Source: Termitomyces sp. T153 (Eukaryota; Basidiomycota; Agaricomycetes; Agaricales; Lyophyllaceae). Taken from it: a stretch of 64,000 nucleotides of DNA. Of this stretch, positions 12,822 to 22,034 are shown piece by piece. Location of the stretch: assembly GCA_018296165.2 (NCBI GenBank), contig JACKQL020000022.1, forward strand, positions 248,001 through 312,000, given 5' to 3'. Both the position numbers and the translations under genes were made by a program. Under the pieces are notes generated by a model. That model was not told where the DNA came from, made no database searches, and saw nothing but the letters and a program-made list of their open reading frames with translations. The stretch's first letter is position 1. The number at the start of each line of letters is the position of its first letter.

Positions 12822-12897
12822 TCTTATCTCAGTCTCCCGGTCTTATCTCAGTCTCCCGGTCTCATCTCAGTCTCCCGGTCTTATCTCAGTCTCCCGG
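12822..12897 (+). repeat. 19-bp minisatellite in the LTR, four units
   Basis: Unit tcttatctcagtctcccgg repeated from 12822, 12841, 12860 and 12879 with one T/C variant. The 5' LTR of element B has about three units (49240-49300) and its 3' LTR about two (54968-55010). Confidence 0.85.
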
Positions 12898-13450
12898 TCT
12901 TGTCTCGTCTCCATTTTGTTATTGTTCTTGTTATCGTTTCGTATCTCTATTCGAATCTACTCTTGTCCCATATCAACACCATCCCATTTCGTCTGACGCT
13001 GTCTTGGTGACTCCATCTGACCATTGTGCCCAAGTCTTCATCAACCTTAACGACCTCACAAACTCCGCGACCACGATTACAAACCCCGATACTCCTTTAC
13101 CAGGTCCGAACCTCACTCTTCGCTCGGTCCCGGACTCCATCAGCTCCAAATGATTTCCCATCAAACCCCGGCTCCGTTCCCATTGATCACACAGCCACCT
13201 ACTCCCTTGCTTCCGCAAATCTCCCATAAGGCCTTCTGCCTGAACCCCGCCAAGACCGTCTTGTTTCCTCACAATCCGACTTCTCCGGACCTCCCCGGCT
13301 CTGTCTGGATCACATCCCCCCAACGATTCGCACAAGCCACCAGGGCCCGGAACGTCTTTGAGTGTTTGGTTACCAGTGCCAGGGGATCACGCCTGCCTAG
13401 TAAGGACTCGCCCAGTGCAGCTGAGCCCCCGGGGTCAGCGGAACCTGACA

Positions 13451-13532
13451 GCAAGAGCAGGCAAGGCACAGGCAATGAGCAAGAGTCAAGGGGACACAGG
13501 GCAGCCAGGAGTCAGGCAGAGGGTGAGGGCAG
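13451..13532. repeat. Dispersed repeat D, middle part
   Basis: Purine-rich sequence (GGCAATGAGCAAGAGTCAAG) between two solo LTRs, matching 46285-46360 (GGCAATGAGCAAACATCAAAG). Confidence 0.6.
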
Positions 13533-14519
13533 TGTCAGGTTCCACTGACTATGGGGGCTCAGCTACACTGAGCAAGTCCTTACTAGGCAGACACAATGTC
13601 CTGTGCTTATAACCTAGCACTCCAAAGTGGGTGCAGACTATAGGGGCTTGCAAGGAGAAGTGAGGGAAATTGGTCCAAGCAAGTCTGAAGTGGTCCAGGG
13701 AAGTATGGACTGCAGGGCAAGCAGAGGCTTTGCAAGTAATGGGAGCAGAGCCAGAGTTTGATGGGGGATCAATCAAGACTGATGGGTTCCAAGGCCAAGC
13801 ATGGGGTGAGGTCTGGAGCTGTTGTAAGATTGTTTAAGGTCATAGTGCATGTGCAATGTTTGTAATGACATCAGACATGAAAAGGACTTGGAAAGATAAA
13901 TGAAACAGAGACAGTTGAGACAAGATGGAGATGAGACAAGATGGAACTGAGAAAAGAAATAGATTTGAGGCTAAAAATAGAAACAGAGAAGAAACAGAGA
14001 GAAACATGAGACATAAATAAGCAGTTAATGCAATATCAAGACTAAGGTAACAAATGCTACTCTACATCTTTATATACTAACTACTGGACATTCTCCAGGG
14101 GTTGTGGGTGTGATGGCAGGGCTTGTTGGAGCCATGTGGAGTTGACAGGTGTCAGTTCTGATCAGAGGGTGGGCTATGGTGATATTCTGATGGGAACACA
14201 GTCCATCCTGCAGTCATTGGGGAACTCTGAAGTGGTTGTGTAGGTCACAGGAGTGGTCAGATGATGTACATCTGTGCCAGAGGAAGTGTCAGAGAGGTTT
14301 GGGGCCTCATAAGCTAGAGGGGAGCTGAGGAGGCCCACAGAGGATGTGTTGGGGTTTGCCAGGGGTTGTCAGGGTTTGCTGGGGACATGTCAGAGTTAGC
14401 CAGGACAGGCACCATGGGTCAACAAAGGTTGGAGTGAGTTGGGGGAATGTTGGGTAGTGCTCCTAGAGAGGTGGGCTGTTCTGGGGGGAGGTCTGGAGGT
14501 GTGGGAGTGGGTTGTGACA
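13533..14519 (-). mobile_element. Solo LTR of chromoviral family C, TSD GGCAG
   Basis: 987 bp on the minus strand. The plus strand reads TGTCAGGTTCC at the left and GGTTGTGACA at the right, the reverse complement of the ends of the 999-bp LTR at 55638-56636. A perfect 5-bp duplication GGCAG flanks it (13528-13532 and 14520-14524). It has lost most CpGs, with TG or CA in their place, so it looks older than the solo LTR at 12251. Confidence 0.88.
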
Positions 14520-14831
14520 GGCAGCAAGCTGAACATGGAGATGATGCTGAAGAATCTTACAGTCAGATCAATGGATAGACCTGGTGAACACTGCTATTGT
14601 TTGGCTATCATCATCAGTCTCCCAATCTGAATCTTCATGATTGATTCCATAAGTATGAGTAAGAAATTCACTCCTCCAAGGGCTCACGACGAATCTCAAA
14701 GGTCTCTCTAGCCCCAAACCAATCAAATGATCATTTGGTCCACTACCTCCTCCTTCCGTGCGCTTGACCCTAGGATTGTCTCAGATCTTGCTCAGGTCCC
14801 AAAAACTCAGGGAAGTGGGTTACATAAACAC
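14520..14831. repeat. Dispersed repeat D, right part, then spacer
   Basis: 14525-14610 contains GAATCTTACAGTCAGATC and ATAGACCTGGTGAACACTGC, matching 46370-46415. From about 14611 to 14831 no gene or repeat is evident. Confidence 0.5.
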
Positions 14832-15064
14832 TGTAACGACGCGTTGCCAAGACTTCACCACGCGGCTTCCGTTCATCGGCACCTCTGGTCTATCCTTTCT
14901 ACCAGGCTCTTACTATGTTGATATTACACATTACAGTTCTACGATATATAAAGAGTTCGCTATGTATCGTATCAGTAGTTCTTTCAATTCTGGGACTTAC
15001 AACTGTTCCTTCGAAAGACTCTAAGTTTAATCTTCTGCGACGTTACCGTGTCTCACGCGTTACA
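14832..15064 (+). mobile_element. Solo LTR of the 19.7-kb gypsy family, TSD AACAC
   Basis: 233 bp, TGTAACGACG to CGTTACA, homologous to the 239-bp LTRs at 19667 and 28746 but clearly diverged. AACAC at 14827-14831 is repeated at 15065-15069. The termini form a perfect 7-bp inverted repeat. No internal sequence follows, so it is a solo LTR. Confidence 0.9.
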
Positions 15065-15226
15065 AACACCGAAAGCACAGCCTATGTAGCCGAGTTTCAA
15101 CCGAGAATGTACAAATATACATTCCCTTATAAGCTCTAACTTCAACCCCTTATTGCAAATCACGACTGAAGTAAGTCAATCACATTCGGTTCAATCAAGC
15201 ACATACTATTCACCAGCTATCAGGTT

Positions 15227-16685
15227 ATGATGACAACTTCGCAAGAAGCAACGTTTCCAATTGAACTTCAAGATCAGGTTATCGGAAATCTCTGTCAGGA
15301 CGTTAAATCACTCGCTGCCTGCAGTCTTGTGTCGTCTCATTGGTCGGATAGTGCTCGCAAACTGCTCTTTCCAAACTTCGTAGCCTTCATCGATGTTAGG
15401 TCCAATGAGATTGCCCGAACCTCTAAATTAGTGCAGCTTCTCGAGGCACCTCACTCACGGCTCGGGTTATATATTCAGCACGTTCAAATATGGGGGCCAG
15501 ACAACCCTCTAGGCATTGAATACACCCAAACTATTCATACGGAGGCATACGAGTACCTGTCTGAGGTACTGCAAACCATACTTCCGCGTTTGCCTCGTGT
15601 TCGTGACTTGTTGCTAAGCTCACTCAGCTGGTATAGGATTCCCCGAGAAACCAGAGCTCAATTATCATCTTTGTCCAAGGTCATCTCTCTCGAGTGGCAC
15701 CGTATCTTTTGTGGTCACTTGAATGATTTAGTGCACTTCTCGAACCAGAGCTTTCCTCGCCTTGAAAATTTACGGATGCAGGATCTCCGAGTGAAAGACA
15801 ATACACAGATTGAGCGGTCCAATTTTGCTCAACTCTCGAGTTGGTTCGCTGGCTTAAGAACCCTAGCACTCTTCGTAGACGAGTCGACCGTGCCCTTCTT
15901 AGATGGATTATTATCTGGGATCATTCCCGTGGAAAATCTTCACTCACTCGATTTGGAGGTACTCGACAGCGCCAATCTGGCCCTCGTTGGTTCTCTCATA
16001 AGAGTTACCGCCCCCACCATTTCTGTTATCAGATTAAACATTGGACCTGTTCGTCAAGGTGAGTTAGCAAAATAGCTGGTTTCTATCGAAAGTGACATTC
16101 ACCATACTGTCCTTAGACTTTGACGAGCACCCATTTCCGATCTCTCTCAGCCAGAATATAAATTTGAAAGTACTGTATTTCGAACCCTGGCTTATTTCTC
16201 GAGATATATGGTGGTTGGAGAAAATCATCACCTCCGCATCTTCAGCACGCGGACTTGAAGAGATCCACCTCCGCTTTGCAGCCAGCGGGACTCCCAATTC
16301 CTTTGGCTTTGATTTCTCATCGCTCGAAGGTCTGTTGCTCGCACAAAGCGCGCCGAGTACGAAGATAGTTATGGAATGCTGGGAGGATGAACGGAGGCAA
16401 GGGCCTTCTCTCTCAGAAATTTTGATATCGTCAATGTCAGAGCTGTCAAAGCGTGGACAGCTATCGGTGGTTCTCTTTGATCGTTATGAGGCCTCCAAGA
16501 AGGATTTCGGATTTCTAGGTTCATGAAGAAACGAAAAAGTGGGTGTGATGGAAGGGTGGCTCGCGGCCAGGTATTCAGACAGCGATTCAGAGTACGATAC
16601 TTGGCGCTACATACTCAGCCTAGATCTCGGAATAGACGAGCTTGGAGGAGAGTCCAAGTTGAATTTTCAAGTCTTAAGGGAGTGA
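15227..16685 (+). CDS. F-box protein, two exons, with one in-frame TGA near the C-terminus
   Basis: Exons 15227-16058 and 16117-16685 flank a 58-bp GTGAGT...TTAG intron, and the splice keeps frame. The N-terminus has an F-box-like segment (FPIELQDQVIGNLC, then SLAACSLVSSHWSDSARKLLFP, residues about 10-48), followed by a leucine-rich region typical of the large Agaricomycete F-box families. F-box proteins act as substrate receptors of SCF ubiquitin ligases. The frame meets TGA at 16524-16526 after 413 residues but stays open for 52 more codons to 16685, including the acidic stretch SDSDSEYDTW. The stop may be a recent nonsense change truncating the tail, or the shorter protein may be the product. 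Substrate unknown. Confidence 0.75.
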
Positions 16686-18292
16686 GTATCTTCCAGATAA
16701 ATATCACCAACAGAGTCACCACATTATATTGACCAATCCGCCATTTTTATGTCACTCTTCAACTTTCATGTCCAATTATCTACATTGACCACCATAAGAA
16801 ATCTTTGATGCAAGTTAAAGCAAAAGCCCGCGATGACAGGGAAAGGAGCCTTGCTTCCATTCGACCCCTTGTTGAACATCTATAGGCATGATATTTATCA
16901 TCTTAGTGGTCCAAGCGCTTTTCAAAGTTGGTAATTTTGGTGAACTCATCGACCGCCTGGATGGTCAAACCCCGCTCGATCTTGATATTCAAGTACGATA
17001 CGGATACCTTTGGAAATTCACCCGTTTGATCATGAAATACTACCCCATCGTAACTGATGGTCAGAGCGAGTCCCTTTTTGCCTTTTTCTCACTTTGCTCA
17101 GGACGGTTTGTGTTTGTCTATTCAATTGAGAAGACCTTTGACCTGTTTGTATGTCACATCATGAAATATATTTAGTCGGGCACAAACGCAACCCATCCTC
17201 ATCATTCCGAAGTACCCATTGATGATCACGCGCGGGTCATTCTGGTTCTGACTGCAAACTTTCCCCCCACTCTTGTCATCTTTTGGTAAGACCCGCTCAA
17301 TTTGGAAATTCACACATATTGATCAGGTAACTACCCATCATTCTTGCTATTGTACCTTTTTCTGCCTCTGTCACCGAATTTCTGAATTCCACTAGCAGGC
17401 CCACATGGCGCTTGTGTGGGTGTCTTGTCAAGAAGGAATGGATATGTGGTCATCATCAGGGTTAAACAAAACCTTGACGCTCTCATAGTAGACCGAACTT
17501 GCAGGTTAGTTATACGAGGTATCAGTAAAGTTTGTGCTGTACTAGCCCTGGGTCGTTGATGACTCTAAGTAATATCAGAATGAGGACACCATAATAAGTA
17601 TGCGTTATGTAGCGTGCTAGTGTTCGATTATTCAATATTCAGGAGTGTACATATGTAGGCGGCCTGCCTGTGAGAAGCGACCGACAGGGGCCGGCAAAGC
17701 TGGTCATCCGATGATTCTGATCTATGTAGCACAATTCAAAATTGATAAAGGCCTCCTTCCTGACTGCAGTGACATATATTCAATCGACATAGACTCAAAC
17801 TTACTATGACCAATCGAAAATTGCTAACCTTGAATTAGATTCAAAATGTTGTAGAGTTGGCCAAGATTTAAATGGATTCTGTATGTGTCTCGTTCCGTAC
17901 AAAGCCGCCGCACAGCCGACGCCTGTGTCAACATCGATATCCGATTGATATGACGGCTGATATGAAGATAGGCGAATAACTCACGAAAAGCCGCCGATGA
18001 CCTTCGTTCTACATATGTTATTGTCCAGTATTCATTCAGTCCAGATGTGCATAGAAGACTGACATGAGTTACAGCAAGACCGTACGTAAGTTCATGCGGA
18101 GGAATCTGAGGAAGATGAGCTACTGTAAATTATTGGTCAAGCTAGTGCATGGGCAGGAACGGAAGGATGAATCAGAGTTATTCTGATATGCAACCGTGAC
18201 AATCTGAAACATCTGAAGAACAGCCGAATGTTGCTGGGTTCATCACCCAGTGCCAAGGATGTGCCTAGGATATGGATATGTTGCCGGTACTC
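16686..18292. other. Intergenic region, no gene recognised
   Basis: Moderate GC with normal CpG, unlike the left arm. Short frames at 16888-17175 and around 17130 show no recognisable domain. A piece near 16800-16885 reads KAKARDDRERSLASI and could be a gene remnant. Confidence 0.4.
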
Positions 18293-18300
18293 TATAAAAA
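18293..18300 (+). promoter_or_regulatory. TATA box of the secreted-protein gene
   Basis: TATAAAAA lies 104 bp upstream of the ATG at 18397, in a CpG-containing host-like context. Confidence 0.6.
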
Positions 18301-18396
18301 CGGGGAATTATAGACGTAAGAACTTTACAGCTGGCCTGTCCTTTCATCGTTTCGATTCTCTGATCCTCTCAATCTACTCAAACGCTACGCCACAGG

Positions 18397-19105
18397 ATGT
18401 ATTCCATCAGTTCGCTCTCGTATGCTCTGCTTCTACTTTTATCCCTCATCACTCCGTCTTCGTCTATCCCCGTGGAAATTAGGCGTGGAACCGAGACTGC
18501 TACGTCGAACGCACTTACACCGAGGGAGTCCAGGCCACATCTAATCACACAGCTCACACCTGGTCGGGTGGGATATGTACAACTTCAATATTATTCAAGT
18601 AATTGTAGAGGTCGTGAGTAAAATGATATTGAAATATGGCTTTCCGCAGACTTATTCCAGTGGACCCAGGTGGCCGTGATACGGACAAACACCATACGAT
18701 CTTCCTTCAACAAGACAATCGCGGATGGAAGATTGCATACTTTACCAGTAATCCACCGGCCAATGTGAACCACCACTTTGTGAAGTTGAGTGAAGCCTCG
18801 CTGGATAACCTGGTACATCGCATGGAACTTGGTCGCAATTCCGGTCCCGGAGCCGCTGGGACGTATCTTGCTTTAACCAATAACTGCTACCTTGAACCTT
18901 CTTATCGGACTCATGAACCACCCGTGGTAGAGGAGATCCTTCCCGGTGGAGTTAGGGCCACCCAGGAAGAACTCTATCAAATTATGTCGATGATTCATTG
19001 TAAGTGTCATTCATTATTGAGAGTGTGAGCTTCAGTGACAGGGACTAATGCATTTTAGCTTCTACAAATAACGGATATCATCCGCCGATAGAGATGCACT
19101 ATTAG
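18397..19105 (+). CDS. Small secreted protein, three exons, 200 aa, family not recognised
   Basis: Exons 18397-18613, 18661-18999 and 19059-19105 total 603 bp. Introns are 47 bp (GTGAGT...CAG) and 59 bp (GTAAGT, branch GACTAAT, TTTTAG), and both junctions keep frame. The N-terminus is a clear signal peptide: MYSISSLSYALLLLLSLI followed by TPSSS. The mature part contains HHTIFLQQDNRGWKIAYF, an NPPANVNHHF segment and a tyrosine-rich C-terminus, with few cysteines. A TATA box sits 104 bp upstream. It probably enters the secretory pathway. I do not recognise the family, and a role cannot be assigned. Confidence 0.7.
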
Positions 19106-19666
19106 CCACCTCACGCCTTGTGATCAACAGGCGGCAATCAACATTGGGCAGGGACATGCAAGCATAAATTCACGTTAACAGTGTGCGTTGGTAGATTAGA
19201 TGACGTCAATTCGAGTTAAAGCGTTGAGCACTATTGAGTTGTCACCCGGTCGAGACTGATTGGAAAAATTGTTATCTAGAATCCGAAAGCTCATTTGAAA
19301 TTCAATGAAAAACTACATGATATGTACCTGACGGTTACACGGATGCATGTTGTATTTGGCGGTGCGTGATGGTGAGTGCTGGTCCAGAATAGATGCACGA
19401 AACGGCAAGCAGCGGACAGAAAAGAGTGTGTTCAGGAAGTTTTTCGGTCACTGAACATCAGTGTCCTTAGTTCGTACGTCTCGGTGAGTAAGTATTCAAG
19501 GTCGGGCAGCAAACTTCAGTGTCCACGGCCCTAGACACTTTCGGAGAGTTGTACTGCCAGCAATGGTCAACCTCTGATAAACGTTGATGAAACTTACACC
19601 AACTTCGAGTATTTATACTTATGTATGATTCGTGTACAAAAAGTATAATGTCGTCGGCTAAGTCAA
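19106..19666. other. Intergenic region ending in the target site of the gypsy element
   Basis: No gene seen. The last five bases (19662-19666, GTCAA) are the target-site copy of the element that follows. Confidence 0.5.
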
Positions 19667-19905
19667 TGTAACGACGCGCTGCCAAGTCTAAACACGCGGT
19701 CACTACCTCGGTACCTCTGGCTTCATCTTTATTCCGACATGACTATACTTTATTTACGTACAGCGTTTATACGATATATAATAGTGCGACATGTATCGTA
19801 TACGGTAGATCCTCTCAATCTAGGACTTACAACTGTTCTGGTCGAAGGTCTCTGAGTTTCACTCTCTCTCGTGCGACGTTACCGTATCATCACGCAAACG
19901 TCACA
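19667..19905 (+). repeat. 5' LTR of the gypsy element
   Basis: Starts TGTAACGACG and ends AAACGTCACA. It contains a TATATAA box at 19775-19781. It is dense in CpG (about 20 in 239 bp), unlike the pol region it flanks. No self-complementary primer-binding arrangement like that of elements B and C was found next to it. Confidence 0.93.
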
Positions 19906-20005
19906 TATTTTGAACAGGAACAACTCCTAGCTTTTAGAACTTCATCACACTACTACTCCCGTTTTCTGGACGTCGCTGGTCTGATCAACCAGCCCCACCA
20001 ACTAC

Positions 20006-20050
20006 GTGAGTAATCCCCAAAAAACTCTCATTACTAATTATGGCCTATAG
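20006..20050 (+). other. Candidate 45-bp intron overlapping the gag start codon
   Basis: GTGAGTAATC at 20006, TACTAAT branch site at about 20033 and CCTATAG at 20050 form a textbook short basidiomycete intron. The gag ATG at 20040 lies inside it. If spliced, the joined frame has no upstream ATG. Confidence 0.45.
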
Positions 20051-22034
20051 AACTCGTCTTTGCTCGGCGAAACTGGCACAACCTGCAGTGGTGCCCGTCA
20101 TCAAGTATGACCACGAGCAGAGCTCAATTCAGGAAGTCTCCTCGCAGCTTACTGAACTGAGCAGCTCGACGGGATCGGCATATCCCTCAGCCGTGAGCAC
20201 ACAAGCCGGCGAAAGCCCCGCAGATAGAGCAGATACCCCTAGGTCTGTGACAGAAAGGGATGCCCATTTTAAAAAAAATGGAGGTACACTTGCTGGAGGA
20301 ACACCTCGCGAGGAGGAGCACGGCGCTGACGAGCGTGGCGACTCAATCATTGATAAAGCAGTTGATAGCAATTACCCTGTCTTTAATGATAACTCATTTC
20401 ATTCGGAATCGACACCAGTATCGAACCGTAAAACGCATGCACTCCCGGGAAGAAGGATTCCTGAGACAACAGTCAGTGAGTCAGAAGTAACTACTGCACT
20501 GGGGAGAACCGTCAACTTCACCCGACTCTCCATGACGGATGAGGAGCGAGAACGTTACGACCGACGGACGGAACATGTCCGTCGGAATCGGGCTAGAGAA
20601 AATCAATTCTGGGGGACTGAAAATTTCCGCCAAGAGGACTCCGGATCAGAGGAAGTCTGTACCGATAAGGGGAAGGGGGCCGACCCACACAACTGGGGTG
20701 GGTTGGACCTTCCCGAGGAGGAATTGGACCCTGGGTTTCAACAACAGATGTTCGGACTAAGGGAAAGCGAACTGACCCAGGGCGCCATTGGGAACAGTAA
20801 TACACAAAACCCTGTGAAAGCTGAACCCGAGCTGGACTTCAACGCACCAGACGGGGAAGCCCCATCTCGGGAGGATATTAAACAATATTTACGCGACAAG
20901 CGAAGACTGGTCAAGGAACTGGACAAGCTAAAGCTAAAACAATCCAACAATAAAAGAAGAGGATGTGCAGGTTCTGTGCCGGTCTCTGATGAGCTAGCCC
21001 TCCTAATTGAAAAGGTCACAGGAGGGAGAAGCAAATTGGATCGGGGTCGCTACAGTAAGGGCACCCCACCATCCAAGAGAGATACACGGCCTATCGCTGA
21101 GATAACTGGAAGGAGCGCATTGGGCCAAGCTTTCAAGCGGCTGGAGAAGGAACCGAACGGAGACATGTCAGAACCATTGTCTAGCTCAGAACCTGACTCT
21201 GAGTCAGAGTCAGATTTGGAATCTCCTCCATCCTCATCCTTGGGAAGCTCAGGGGATGAGGAATCATCATCCGACTCCGAATCAACCACTAGTAGCGAAA
21301 GCTCCTTGAAGGGTCATCGGGGCCGCCAACATCAGAAGAAGGGGAAGAGTAGTAAAGGTCATAAAAGCAGCAAATCCAAGTCGCGTCATAAGCACAATAA
21401 GCCCAGGACCTTGATTAAACCCACTCCACCTGAGAAATATGATGGGCAAGCCTCATATCATAATTTCCAGAAATTTCTGATGCATGGCACTGCATACGTT
21501 AAATACGGCTATGTAGAGAAGCGCCATCAAGTTATGGTGCTATCAGAATTCTTAACAGGGAAGGCTTACACATTCTACACGCATCATGTGTCCTTTGCAC
21601 CACAGAAGTGGACGTTGAAAAGCTTCTTCACTGAACTTTTCAACTATTGCTTCCCAATAGACTACTGCAATCAGCAGCGGGTCCACCTGGAAAGGCTGGA
21701 GCAAGGGAGCAGATCTGTTAAAGACTATGTGGCTGATTTGGACAAATTATTTACCATTGTAGGGTCGGATAGCCGATGTGCATGGATTGTAAAGCTATTC
21801 AATGGGTTCAGACCTTCAATTCGCAAGTCTCTGCTTAGGGCTCACCTCAATCCCGAACGATTGGGGTGGGATGAAGTGGTTCAGGAGGTGGAGTACCAGG
21901 AGATGGCTGAGAACGTGGACGTAGAAGAAGCATGTCGATCTCTCCATGGGAATCAGCCAAACCACCAATCTCGGCAAGACAGGCGCTGTGAGGGTTGCAC
22001 TGATCAGCATGACTTCCGTAACCCTCCTAAATGA
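20040..22034 (+). CDS. Gag polyprotein N-terminal part, 664 aa
   Basis: An intact frame from ATG at 20040 to TGA at 22032. Residues 1-380 are acidic and low complexity. Residues about 385-425 are serine/acid runs, and 425-460 are very basic (KKGKSSKGHKSSKSKSRHKH). A Retrotrans_gag-type capsid domain follows at about 465-630, including YDGQASYHNFQKFL, FYTHHVSFAPQKWTL and VKDYVADLDKLF. The frame ends before the nucleocapsid zinc knuckle, which continues in the same frame after the stop (CFRCKEEGHLARNC at about 22225). The TGA may be a nonsense mutation or a boundary that limits Gag-Pol output. The first ATG may be removed by splicing (see 20006-20050). Confidence 0.8.
   Translation: MAYRTRLCSAKLAQPAVVPVIKYDHEQSSIQEVSSQLTELSSSTGSAYPSAVSTQAGESPADRADTPRSVTERDAHFKKNGGTLAGGTPREEEHGADERGDSIIDKAVDSNYPVFNDNSFHSESTPVSNRKTHALPGRRIPETTVSESEVTTALGRTVNFTRLSMTDEERERYDRRTEHVRRNRARENQFWGTENFRQEDSGSEEVCTDKGKGADPHNWGGLDLPEEELDPGFQQQMFGLRESELTQGAIGNSNTQNPVKAEPELDFNAPDGEAPSREDIKQYLRDKRRLVKELDKLKLKQSNNKRRGCAGSVPVSDELALLIEKVTGGRSKLDRGRYSKGTPPSKRDTRPIAEITGRSALGQAFKRLEKEPNGDMSEPLSSSEPDSESESDLESPPSSSLGSSGDEESSSDSESTTSSESSLKGHRGRQHQKKGKSSKGHKSSKSKSRHKHNKPRTLIKPTPPEKYDGQASYHNFQKFLMHGTAYVKYGYVEKRHQVMVLSEFLTGKAYTFYTHHVSFAPQKWTLKSFFTELFNYCFPIDYCNQQRVHLERLEQGSRSVKDYVADLDKLFTIVGSDSRCAWIVKLFNGFRPSIRKSLLRAHLNPERLGWDEVVQEVEYQEMAENVDVEEACRSLHGNQPNHQSRQDRRCEGCTDQHDFRNPPK

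Larger units (their letters stand above)
12251..13450 (+). mobile_element. Solo LTR of chromoviral family B, TSD GCAAG
   Basis: 1200 bp starting TGTCACGACCCG and ending GCGGAACCTGACA, homologous along its length to 48683-49849 and 54404-55559. It is flanked by a perfect 5-bp duplication, GCAAG, at 12246-12250 and 13451-13455. No internal element sequence is present, so it is a solo LTR from LTR-LTR recombination. It is far richer in CpG than the surrounding DNA. Proline/serine-rich reading frames inside it are fortuitous. Confidence 0.92.

Noticed and set aside
12250..13548. Proline/serine-rich plus-strand frames of 118-157 codons
   Set aside because: They lie wholly in a solo LTR, differ between LTR copies and include the minisatellite; not genes.
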